Shown here: one piece after another, positions 19,915-29,440 of the stretch | Position numbering within the stretch: the first letter of the stretch is position 1 | How the letters are laid out: the number at the start of each line of letters is the position of its first letter | Assembly (NCBI GenBank): GCA_900208305.1 | Contig: OAPG01000003.1 | Location: forward strand, 248,001-312,000 | Length of the DNA stretch: 64,000 nt | Origin: Melanopsichium pennsylvanicum | Taxonomy: Eukaryota > Basidiomycota > Ustilaginomycetes > Ustilaginales | Direction of reading: 5' to 3' | The notes under the pieces: model-generated | Told to the model about the DNA's origin: nothing | The model's input: the letters and a program-made list of their open reading frames with translations, nothing else | Databases searched by the model: none | Translations under genes and position numbers: made by a program

Positions 19915-20892
19915 GTTCGCTGTGCAGGGTATATTTGTCGGGTATAGGCTTAGTGGTTGACGGTTAATGAAAGGTATGGACAGTGATCAAACGAGAAGGA
20001 AGACCACAAGCAAAATGACTTTGTAGCACGCAGAGGACTTAGCATCATTGGAGGCATGCTTCAGAATCGGCGCGGCTCCTGAATGCCAGTAGCGGTTCTG
20101 GAAGAGGCTATCCAGAAATCGAGCAAGAGCATGCAGATGTCAAAGTGCCAAACGTTACGTTTCTTGTTTCACTTAGACAGCTCTTTTACTGGTAGAGCTC
20201 GAGATTAGTGAGATTTCACAAGCAAGATATCGATCCCATTCAGCAGTTTATTCTCAACTTGAAGACCCTACCTTGCTTGACTTATGCCCGCCAAATTCTT
20301 ATCCGAGCTTGGCGAGAAGAGATAAGAATTTCGGGTCTATCTGAAAGTGTCACCAACGGCGGTATAACAAACAATGGTTTCACACAACTCTTCTAATTGA
20401 GGTCTTTTTGGGTAGCTTGCAAAGTGACAGATCTTGACAGATCTTTCCTTCTTGTTGTCGACAGCACGACGAGACCTTACCCAAATACTGTACGACGACG
20501 CGCTCTCGAAGTCCTGTTCAACGTGTTGGCACTAATGAATGTGGTACGATTTTGGCTCTTCATCACCTAAAATCGAGCGATATTATTCTCAAAGAAGTTG
20601 CTTTGCGTATGGTTTGTTCCTGGACAGGGCCGGGCAACACGCGCAAAGTTAACTCGAGACTTTTTACTTATGCCGCCGAAAGAGAGCAGAGAGCAGAGAG
20701 CAGAGAGCAGCAGCGCATCAGGAACAAAAAACAAGAGCATCAAAACCACAACTTGCTTTCTGCACATTTCACAGTATCATCGTACATCACACCTTCCACC
20801 CACACATCTGGTGCTCATCACGGTCATTACTCGGTTCCTCTTCTGTTTTCTCTTTGATACCATCTGCTCCATCTGCATTCATCATTGGCACC
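19915..20892. promoter_or_regulatory. Divergent region upstream of ERG2
   Basis: This 978-base region lies between two divergent starts. The ERG2 side carries a 7-bp tandem repeat (20684-20710, listed separately) and a C/T-rich leader. The sequence ATCACACC near 20785 weakly resembles a sterol-response element (7 of 10 positions of ATCACCCCAC). I give that little weight. Confidence 0.4.
20684..20710 (+). repeat. 7-bp tandem repeat in the ERG2 upstream region
   Basis: The unit GAGCAGA occurs in three perfect copies plus a six-base partial copy, about 180 bases before the ERG2 start codon. It is probably in the 5' untranslated leader or core promoter. It is purine-rich and may vary in copy number between strains. 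Confidence 0.85.
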
Positions 20893-21718
20893 ATGTCGCA
20901 CCGACCACGCTCCGGCAAAGCTGTCGCTTCCCCAGCCGCTAAGCGCAGTTGGTTCGTCCTTTCGGCTCTTCTTGTTGGCTTTTGCGCCCTCATCGCGGCT
21001 CTCGACAGCATCAGGTCCACCTTTTACATCTTTGACCACAAGCAAATATACAAAGTTGCTTCGGCCGCTGTCGCAAAACATCCCGGCAATGCCACTGCTA
21101 TCTTTGACCACATTCTCGACCACCTTCGTGCCGACCCCAAGACCGCACCGTACATTAATCAGAACCACTTTAGCGTCGAATCCGAATGGATGTTTAACAA
21201 CGCTGGTGGTGCTATGGGAAGCATGTTCATCATCCACGCGAGTGTGACCGAATACTTGATCTTTTTCGGCACTCCCGTTGGTACAGAGGGCCACACTGGA
21301 CGTCACACGGTAAGTTTTCAACCCTCCTCATGATCAATACTGTGAGCAAGAAATGTTGTTACTGACATGAATCACTGTCTCGTCTAATCATGATATGTTA
21401 TGGGTGCGAAACATTCAGGCCGACGACTATTTCAACATCCTCACTGGCAACCAGTACGCTTTCCCTGCTGGCGCGCTCAAGGCCGAACACTATCCTGCTG
21501 GCTCTGTGCACCATTTGCGTAGGGGCCAGGTCAAGCAGTACATGATGCCCGAAGATGGATGCTGGGCCTTGGAGTTGGCGCAGGGCTGGATCCCTCCTAT
21601 GCTGCCTTTTGGTTTGGCCGATGTGTTGAGCTCAACGCTCGACTTACCCACTTTCGGCGTCACCGTCTGGATCACCGCGAGGGAGATGATCGGTAACTTG
21701 ATCATTGGCAAGTTCTGA
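20893..21718 (+). CDS. ERG2: Sterol C-8 isomerase Erg2 (two exons)
   Basis: Erg2 shifts the sterol double bond from C-8 to C-7 in ergosterol synthesis in the ER and is a target of morpholine-type fungicides. Exon 1 is 20893-21309 and exon 2 is 21419-21718, joined in phase 0 to give 238 residues. The intron is 109 bases, with donor GTAAGT, a CTAAT branch-like motif in GTCTAATCA and acceptor TTCAG. Joining restores the continuous block [15 protein letters not shown]. One N-terminal membrane helix ([18 protein letters not shown]) precedes the ERG2/sigma-1-receptor domain. Conserved features include [33 protein letters not shown] and [24 protein letters not shown]. The ATG in CACCATGTCG has the best context and matches the family N-terminus. 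Confidence 0.97.
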
Positions 21719-21877
21719 ACTCAACTCGGAATGAAGTGTACCACTGTGCAGCCAACAAAGCACTTTTGCAACGAGCATGTCAATAGATCGCTGCATGACG
21801 GAAAATGCACAACATTTCCTAGACTGGTGATTGATCGAGTGATGATGAATGACCAAAGCCACCAGAAAGCATGTAAT

Positions 21878-22497
21878 TCAGAGCGGAATAGCGGCCAACG
21901 ACTTGCCATCCCATGCTTGACCCCTGCTCTCGAGCGGACGCTTACCGTGCGTCTGCGTCCAAGCCTTGATACCACCGGTGAGGATGAGGACCTGCTTTTC
22001 AATGCTCTGCTGTGCCTGTGCCTCGTTTGAACCCGACTGCATGTGCATCTTGACGAACGCATCTGCGACCCATCCTGCGGCTCTTGTGCCTCTGCCTTTG
22101 CTGGAGTTACAGTGGAAGATCAGTTTTGGGATGGTTGAGAGCATTGGTGCTAGCATGGAAAGGGTTGCTGGTAATGAGTGGGCTGGAAGGTTGATTGCTC
22201 CAGGCAGAACGTACTGCAGTCCATGTATGACCGGAAAGACATGGTGTACTTTGTCAGTAGCTGGTACAATGAGGGGTAGAGAGTGCGTGGAAGCAACGCG
22301 GAATCAATGCGACAGAACCGTACACTTACATCGCAATCGGAACGCCTCACGTCAACCACGACAAAGTCTTTGCCGGGCGTCTTGTCGGTGTACCAAGCGG
22401 TGAGTTCGTCGACGGTGATCGAGCCAGGTTTGGTTGCCGGCTCGCCATAGACCTTTTGCCAGTCATTTTGGTTGATCGGGTGTTCTTCTGCCGACAT
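21878..22497 (-). CDS. Rhodanese-domain phosphatase/arsenate reductase-like protein (Cdc25/Acr2 type), spliced
   Basis: Exon 1 is 22497-22330 and ends in DVRRSDCD. Exon 2 starts at 22213 with YVLPGAINLPAHSL. The 116-base intron has donor GTAAGT, a TACTGAC branch motif and acceptor TGCAG, and joins in phase 0. The active-site loop HCNSSKGRG (Cys91, Arg97) is the CX5R signature of Cdc25 and Acr2-type rhodaneses. The C-terminal VLILTGGIKAWTQTHG is the typical final strand and helix. Read through, the protein has 167 residues and ends at 21878. A second donor-like GTAAGC at 21945, just after the domain, leaves open a short third exon with a different tail. Substrate is unknown: arsenate reduction or protein phosphatase activity are the family options. 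It shares a divergent promoter with the enoyl-CoA hydratase gene. Confidence 0.85.
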
Positions 22498-22944
22498 CCT
22501 GGCTTATGTCTGAGATGTAATGATGGTGGATTGGGAACAGGACAAAACAGACAAGGATTGCTGTAACAAAGTGAGCACGCTACTTTCTTCAGCCCAAAGG
22601 GTCTTTCATATATCCACAAGATGTGGCTTCAGAGCACAATGCAGTATATCTTTGACTAGTGAGAGAGCGAGCAAGAGTTATTCAAATTTCCCGATTCGGT
22701 CAGAAAAGCGTACCGATGTGATACAAATCTGAAGATGCGCGAAACAAAGCTTATCAGAACTGGGCCATTCTCGGCGTGCGGGGTAATTAATTGCATTGAC
22801 CGACCGGCTGAACATATGTGTTGACCATGATTGAGCCAACTCCAACACGTTCTGTAAGCAACACTTGCTCAAGATTCGCTCGTTTCATTCTGACACAGAG
22901 ACAACCAACACGCTGCTTTTTCAAAAACCCTTGGACATCTCAAG
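22498..22944. promoter_or_regulatory. Divergent promoter between the rhodanese and enoyl-CoA hydratase genes
   Basis: These 447 bases separate two divergent start codons. No distinct TATA box or repeat was recognised, and no gene is supported. Confidence 0.45.
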
Positions 22945-24241
22945 ATGCTTTCGCTGCGACCAGCATTCACAAGCACGAGCTTCTCAGCCGCTTTTCTGTG
23001 TCGCTCAGCGGTGTGTTTCTCGAACAAAGCCTTGCGCAGCTACTCGACCGCAGCGGATCCATCTCAGCTCGTGACACTCGCGCCGCTGTCAGCAATTGCA
23101 AAGTCTGAGCTCAATTCGACATCTGATTACGATGAGCACATTGCCGTACTAACGCTCAATCGCGCTTCCGCCATGAATGCCATCTCTCGAGCCCTTTCCT
23201 CCGAGATGGACCAACACGTAACCTCGCTTCTGACCTCTACGACGGTTCGCACTCTGCTTATCCGATCTTCTGTCCCCAAAGCATTTTGTGCTGGCGCAGA
23301 TCTCAAGGAACGTAAAGGCATGACCAAACCCGAAGTGGATGCCTTCCTGTATGGACTTCGTGGCGTGTTTACCAACGTGTCCCGTCTTCCCATGCCCACC
23401 ATCGCCTGCTTGGACGGTCTGGCTATGGGCGGTGGCCTCGAACTCGCACTTACCTGTGATCTTCGCATCGCAGGTCCAGCAGCAACCAAACTTGGACTCA
23501 CTGAGACCAAGCTGGGCATCATTCCCGGCGCAGGTGGTACGAGCAGGATGACGAGGCTCGTCGGACCAGCAAAAGCGAAAGAGATGATCTTTAGTGCCAA
23601 GTTGGTGGATGCAGTCGAGGCGAGCAGGATCGGGCTCGTCGATATCGTAGCTCAAGAAGGCGGTGAGAACGCAGCTTTTAAGAAGGGTGTCCAGCTGGCA
23701 AGGGGTTTCGCTAAGAACGGTAAGTTTTCCACAATCTTTTCTCTCCATCTACACAGAATGACAAGGACGAGAACGAGCAAGATGGGTATAGGGTGGGAGC
23801 CATGCTCGAAATAGATCAGAGCAATTCGGAATAGAGCCTCCAGATGATGCCCGCTGCTCCGCGACCGAAAGAGTCGTATGAAGTGTTCGTTGTATGAGTG
23901 TTCCTCACCAATCGCTTTCGCATGCGGTTAGTTGATCACGGCCGAAGCTATCGTATCAACTCGGCAGAAAACTAAGCTTCCGGAAGCGGTCGTAGCCAAA
24001 AAAAAATTTCAAAAAAATCGAAGAGTCTAACACATTTTTGATTTTTTCCCTTTCCATTTCGACAGGCCCGTTGGCGGTTCGAGCGGCCAAGCTTGCGATC
24101 GACAAAGGCGAACAGATGGATCCTGAAACGGCGCTCGACTTTGAACGACAGTGCTATGAGACCATCCTTGGAACAAAGGATCGATTAGAAGGGTTGAAGG
24201 CTTTTGCTGAGAAGCGCGAACCTGTGTACCGCGGCGAGTAG
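22945..24241 (+). CDS. Mitochondrial enoyl-CoA hydratase-family protein (AUH/methylglutaconyl-CoA hydratase-like), two exons
   Basis: Exon 1 is 22945-23719 and exon 2 is 24066-24241; the split Gly codon is G|GC and the product has 316 residues. The intron is long for this window (346 bases), with donor GTAAGT, acceptor CGACAG and A-runs before the acceptor. The N-terminus (MLSLRPAFTS...NKALRSYSTAAD) is a basic, Ser-rich mitochondrial presequence with a likely cleavage near RSYS. Crotonase features are CAGADLKER (115-123, oxyanion hole), GGGLELALTCD (162-172) and LGLTETKLGIIPGAGGTSR, giving Glu166 and Glu187 as likely catalytic acids. The C-terminal GPLAVRAAKLAIDKG is in exon 2. AUH-type enzymes hydrate 3-methylglutaconyl-CoA in leucine breakdown, but other short enoyl-CoA substrates are possible. 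Confidence 0.92.
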
Positions 24242-26803
24242 ACACTCAGACATGCCGAGTTTAGAGCCCTCTCTTGACCTCGGAAGTCGATTTCGCTGCC
24301 ATGTCTTGGAATTGCCTGCTTTCATGGCTACGATCGCATTCGTCGTGCATGAACAGATTTCTGATGCTCAACGTTCGGGCGGAACAAGTGTTGGACAGGT
24401 ATGAACTTGGACGTCTCCCCGCTTTCGGAAACTCAAAATGTTTTGATTTAAATTGTGAATTGCCATGTGACGGGAATGCATGGAATCGCGGCTGGCGGGC
24501 TTCCAAAATGGTGTTCAAGCGAGCATCGCAGTCTCATTTACTGAGTCCTTTCAAATGTTGGCGTGGCTTTTGGTTTCAGTATTTCAAAAGCAGCCACACA
24601 AGCACAAAGCGCTCAGATCGCACAGCGGCTTTGAGAGACGGCGACTGACTGGTTGGCAATTCGGTCAGTCTAGATGAGTGGTGGTGAAACCTGTTTCATG
24701 TTTTCTTTCGCGCCGCTCGCCGCCCTCTGCCCACGGTGTTGAGCACTCCTGTGATGGAGCTGACATGTGCGATCTTTGACTAGCCCTTTGTTTGCCGTTC
24801 GACTACGGTGCTTCATTGCTCTTTGTGTGTTTGCTCGTTCGCTTCAGCACGCTTGCTCACAAACACACATTACGCTTTCGGACGTACGTGCGCAAGGAAA
24901 AGATGAGGTTTTGAACGAAACGTGTTGCCGTTTGTCTCGCTTCGATATGTGTATGGGAGCATCGCCTTTAATCATGAGCGGATAAGGATGTGGCTTGCCT
25001 GCATAGGCTAGGCTCTTGGTGTCATTGGCAAGAATGTCAGGGAACGGATGCAGACATGCAGATGCATTTCCTAGCGGATAGAGCGACAAAACGACGGTCA
25101 ATTGGCTGACCTATCACTTTCGCTCGCCCACTTGTCTTTGCAAGGGTGTCCTTGTCGAACAATGAGTACGCTTTCCGCGTTTCAGAATGCAAAGCACCTG
25201 CTTTAAATATTGGAAGCCATGAAAATGTAAAGAAAGGCAGGATGGAGCGGCGGCTCAGTTACGAAACAGGCCCAACAGGACTCTCGTGCATAAGTTTGCA
25301 CGTCACCAAGCCAATCCTTGCTTGAATCCGCTGCGAATATTCTTTCGCCGAAAGCGGTCAGGCAGGTAGGTAAGCAGAAAGGCCAGGAATTTCGAGAAAT
25401 GTGATTTTTCCTAAGGTTGACAAAAAAATCGATCATACCTGGTCGTTTGTGGGTAGAGTGTTTTGACCCGCTTGAACGACAAAGCCACGCACAAATCATG
25501 CCACCATGCCTTCAGAGAGGTAACGTGATAAGAGAATAATCAAGCTGAAAAGCCGGGCCGGTGGGCGCAGACAGAAGCCATGTTTCACCTTCTTGAGTGG
25601 TGGCCACTAGCCTGAGTTAGACTCTGGCCCACTGGGCGGAAAATATTAGCGATTTTCGTCATCATCCAGGCATCCGAAGCTGCGACAAATATTGTTCTTT
25701 TGGTCTCCTCCACCTTTCAACTTATGCTCTTCTAGACTGCTGATCAGTGTATGCCACAGAACTTGGACCTGTGTTACCACGCACACAACTTTGTACAGGC
25801 TTGAACGAGGCTCGCACTATTACCATTCTGGTGGCAAGATGTGTGCAGCGAGATGCAAGACAGTGTCGCATCAGGTTGCCTCAAAGGACGCCAAGACGAG
25901 GGAGAGGAGAACGCCTCTTTCAAGGCGGCTAAGCTGGTTTTCTCTCTTGCAGATTCAGGCATGAATCATAGCACGGCATCTGCTTGTGACCTTTGGAGTA
26001 GCTCGATTCGGTTGCGCTGTACTGACAATTTGACATGGATGCACGCCCTAACCGCACCCTTGTTTCGAACCCGGCCTTTCCCATTTCCATCGCCTTGCCT
26101 GCCCATCGTCAGCCTTATCCTTATTCGCTTCTTCAACCACTAAGGTATTCTGCCGAACTTGCTCCGCTTCTCCACCATCTCTTTTCTGGTCCAGACCTCA
26201 AGATTGTCCCAGCCTCTGCACTTGCGACCGCTGTCTGCCGATCTTGGTCAACCACAACTGTGTGTTGATCGCCCCAGCGCCTCGTTGCCGCCGTGCCTTG
26301 TCGCCTACCCGCTAAACCTGACCCCCCGCCCACTTCCACACCTCCGTACAAACCTTCGTCTCACTTGCCATCTCGACCCGGCGTGAACAAAGCTTTCACC
26401 CCTCGCTTACCCACCTTGACACCGTTCCTACTCTTCAATCTCCGCCTCGCCTCCAGAGCTTGCGTATTGCGCCCTCTACTCGCTTAGAGAAAGTGCTCGT
26501 GCTCTACTGTTTCCCTCGCTCCGCTTGTCTACAACTCCACGCCAAGGCTTTCGTTTTCGTCTCGACCCTGCTTCCAGATCGCGCATCTTGCGCTTCAAGC
26601 TGTTTGTGTACGCGTGCTTCGTGCTTGTTAATACCTCTACGCCTCTCTGAAAGGTTTCAGCCTCCTGATATCTTTGCTTGGCCTCTGCGTTTAGTGCTAG
26701 TGCGTTCACTCACGGGGCATCCCGGACATGCTGGCCTGTCTCGTCACACCTACTCATGCACTCTCTGTTCCGTGTCTATCTGGCTCATATATAGGCGCTC
26801 ATC
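24242..26803. other. Gene-poor stretch, 2.6 kb
   Basis: No supported gene was found. Open frames are short and overlap in several phases without coding character. From about 26030 to 26800 the plus strand is strongly C/T-rich, as expected for a long promoter and leader of the following acyl-CoA ligase gene. A TATATA lies at about 26788, too close to the ATG at 26804 to be a normal core promoter. Non-coding transcripts or leader introns cannot be judged from sequence alone. Confidence 0.4.
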
Positions 26804-28945
26804 ATGTTTGAAGCTTTCCGCAACTCCTTGTACCATCTATCCGACTACCTGCACGCCTTCGTTGCGCACACTATTCACCCTACCTCCTCTACATCTTTCT
26901 CGGCGTCTAAAAGAGCATCCACGGCACTTGCTCCCGTCTTTCTCTACGGAGCCCTCTTTGTCGCCTCACTCAAGGCTCTCGGCATATTTCGCGCTGCAAC
27001 AAAAGATTACAAACGCAAATACTACATTGACAACGACAAAATGATCATCAAGTCGCCTCACGCATTCACTGCTCCAGCCAACTACACTCTGCCCGAGTTC
27101 CTCTTCAAGCCCATCGATATCCCAGCATGCAAGGAGCGCGCCAACGCACCTTTGCTTTACCCTGCTGATCCCGAGGTCACGGGCCGTCCCGACGCAAAAC
27201 CTCTTTCGCTTGTTGATGCTCGCGAGTATGCGACCAATCTCGCTTCCGCACTCATTTCCGGTTCCACGGAATCTGGTCGCAAGTACGGCAGGGGAGATGT
27301 TGTCGGTATCAATGCTGCAAACCAGCACGATTACCTTGCCTGTGCGCTTGGTATCATGATGACCGGTGCCAGTGTTGCTCTCTTCAATCCAGCTTACAAA
27401 CCCGTCGAGATTGCTCACCAGATTAGAATGGTCAAGGCCACCGCCATCGTCACCACCGAGGCTTCGTACAAGACTACTCAGGAGGCTGCTCAACAGTCTG
27501 CCATGAAGGGCGAGGACGGTCTCGAGCATCTTACTGCTGTTCCCGAGATCCTCGTATTTGAGGAGAGCCATGCTTCTTCCATCGCTAAGATCCTCAAAGT
27601 CGGTAGGGACGAACTCCCCGAGACTCGCGCATTGCTGGACAATGTCAAGCTCGACCCCAAGACCACCACTGCCGTCTTCTGCTTCTCCTCGGGTACCACC
27701 GCTGGACCCAAGGCTGTCATGCTCTCGCACTATGCTATGGTTGCCAACGTCATCCAAGCATCCTACGCCATGCTCGACCGAACCAACGATCCTCTGCTTG
27801 ACGAAGGTAACTGGTACGCTCACGGTCGCGAGCACCTTTGCGGTTACTTCACCACCCGTCTTGCCGAGACGTGGAACACTGCGGCTGACACCATCAACAC
27901 AGTGACCGACAAGCTCGGTGGTGTGCACCTTGCTCCTCGTCTTAGCCGTGGCGAATTCCATCTTGATCTTTTGCCTCTCTTCCACTGTTACGGTCTCTTG
28001 ATGGGCTTTATGGGTCTTCACACCTGCACTCCTCGCATTGTGCTGCCCAAATTTGCACTTGATGTGTTCCTCAGGACTGTTCAGAACTACCGCGTTTCGT
28101 TCTGCTTTGTTGTTCCCCCTATCCTCCTCGCACTTGCCAAACACCCAATGGTTGATCAGTACGACCTGAGATCGCTCACAAAGGTGTCTTCCGGTGCCGC
28201 TTCTCTGCCTCACGAACTGCGAGAGGCTGTCAGGAAGCGCCTCAATATCCTGTCTACCGATGGTTACGGTATGTCCGAGATGTCTCCTCTTGTTTGCAGT
28301 CAGAACAACAAAGATCTTGATTTCTACCCTGGCACTGTTGGTCAGCTTGTGCCGGGTACGGAAGCCAAAGTGATTGGTTTGGATGGAAAGGAAGTAGGGT
28401 TTGACGAGGAAGGTGAACTTTGCTTGCGTGGACCTCAGATGATGCAAGGTTACCTCAATAATGACGAGGCCAACTCCAAGACTTTCATTCCCTCCTTTGA
28501 AGACCCTGATCGATTCCTTCGCACTGGTGATATGGTTAAAGTTAACAAGGAAGGGTATGTTACCATCACCGATCGCTTGAAAGACGTGATCAAGTACAAT
28601 GGATTTCAAGTACCACCTTCGGAACTGGAAGCACTCATGTTCAAGGAAGAGCGAGTAGGCGACTGTGCCGTACTCGGCGTGCCCGATGCTGAAGGTACAG
28701 AACTTCCATGGGCTTTCGTGGTGCTCAATCCAAAGACAAAGGAAGAACTTGGTGGCGATGAAGATAAGAAGAAGCAAATCGAAAAGGAACTTCTCATTTT
28801 CGTAAACGAAAGGGTCAATGCCAGTTACAAGAAATTGCGTGGTCTCACATGGCTCGACGCATTACCCAAATCAGCATCAGGCAAGATTCTCAAAAAAGAC
28901 ATCCGCGCCATGGTCGAACAAGACAAACTCACCGCTCGCAAGTAA
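26804..28945 (+). CDS. AMP-forming acyl-CoA ligase (4-coumarate-CoA ligase-like) with N-terminal membrane helix
   Basis: This 713-residue member of the acyl-adenylate-forming (ANL) family activates a carboxylic acid with ATP and joins it to CoA. An N-terminal extension includes a hydrophobic helix at about residues 40-60 (ALAPVFLYGALFVASLKAL), so the enzyme is probably membrane-bound. The P-loop-like FSSGTTAGPKAVM is near residue 293, GYGMSEMSP near 486, and GELCLRGPQMMQGY and FLRTGDMV near 574. DRLKDVIKYNGFQV is the hinge, and the C-terminal KSASGKILKK near 688 carries the adenylation Lys. It ends LTARK, so there is no PTS1. Substrate could be a fatty, aromatic or branched acid. The start is the ATG in ATCATGTTTGAAG. 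No intron is needed, and an antisense 603-codon open frame is a by-product of codon bias. Confidence 0.9.
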   Translation: MFEAFRNSLYHLSDYLHAFVAHTIHPTSSTSFSASKRASTALAPVFLYGALFVASLKALGIFRAATKDYKRKYYIDNDKMIIKSPHAFTAPANYTLPEFLFKPIDIPACKERANAPLLYPADPEVTGRPDAKPLSLVDAREYATNLASALISGSTESGRKYGRGDVVGINAANQHDYLACALGIMMTGASVALFNPAYKPVEIAHQIRMVKATAIVTTEASYKTTQEAAQQSAMKGEDGLEHLTAVPEILVFEESHASSIAKILKVGRDELPETRALLDNVKLDPKTTTAVFCFSSGTTAGPKAVMLSHYAMVANVIQASYAMLDRTNDPLLDEGNWYAHGREHLCGYFTTRLAETWNTAADTINTVTDKLGGVHLAPRLSRGEFHLDLLPLFHCYGLLMGFMGLHTCTPRIVLPKFALDVFLRTVQNYRVSFCFVVPPILLALAKHPMVDQYDLRSLTKVSSGAASLPHELREAVRKRLNILSTDGYGMSEMSPLVCSQNNKDLDFYPGTVGQLVPGTEAKVIGLDGKEVGFDEEGELCLRGPQMMQGYLNNDEANSKTFIPSFEDPDRFLRTGDMVKVNKEGYVTITDRLKDVIKYNGFQVPPSELEALMFKEERVGDCAVLGVPDAEGTELPWAFVVLNPKTKEELGGDEDKKKQIEKELLIFVNERVNASYKKLRGLTWLDALPKSASGKILKKDIRAMVEQDKLTARK

Positions 28946-29440
28946 ATCACATACAGTACACCTGGTACGTACTGTATATTATCTCAATCCATATCGAAAC
29001 CTCAGAATTCCTCAACAAGCTCAACAATGCTCACTATCAAGAATCTCGTACACTCGTACAACTACCAAGTTTATACTCTCTTTATCGCTTCCCCTTTCAG
29101 TGATCTCGCTTTGTACTTTTAGCTCCGTATTCCAAATCGTCATTCTCTCTATTCTCCTTACTCATTCACAAAAGGGCACCAACCCGTCTCATCTTCCCCG
29201 ATCAGATCGCATCCACCACGTAACGCATCGCAGCTGCGACCATTTCTCGACAGAATGTTACAATCAACCCAAACTACCTCTGAAAACACTTACAGTATGA
29301 ACAAAACCAAAGACAAGGCGATATATACCAGGAGTCAAAGCTTTCTGATGACATACGAAGCGATACGGGTTACGAAAATACAACTACAAAATGATTGTAG
29401 CCCAACCAACAAAAGATGAAAGCGATACAATAGAAGCGAT
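28946..29440. other. Convergent 3' intergenic region
   Basis: This lies between the 3' ends of the acyl-CoA ligase and aquaglyceroporin genes. Apart from the inverted repeat at 28951-28977 it shows only AT-rich and C-rich stretches of the kind found in 3' untranslated regions. Confidence 0.45.
28951..28977 (+). repeat. Perfect 9-bp inverted repeat just after the acyl-CoA ligase stop codon
   Basis: ATACAGTAC (28951-28959) and GTACTGTAT (28969-28977) are exact inverse complements with a 9-base spacer, starting six bases after the TAA. In RNA this would form a stem-loop at the start of the 3' untranslated region. In DNA it is a dyad that could bind a dimeric protein. Confidence 0.8.

Noticed and set aside
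26966..28777. 603-codon open frame on the minus strand opposite the acyl-CoA ligase
   Set aside because: It lies wholly inside a strongly conserved gene and has no recognisable domain; codon bias of the sense gene explains the lack of stops.
28934..29060. Alternative splicing at the acyl-CoA ligase stop (AAGTAAAT) to create a peroxisomal signal
   Set aside because: Such switches are known in smuts, but the AG acceptors I tried downstream give no SKL-like ending, and the donor is weak.
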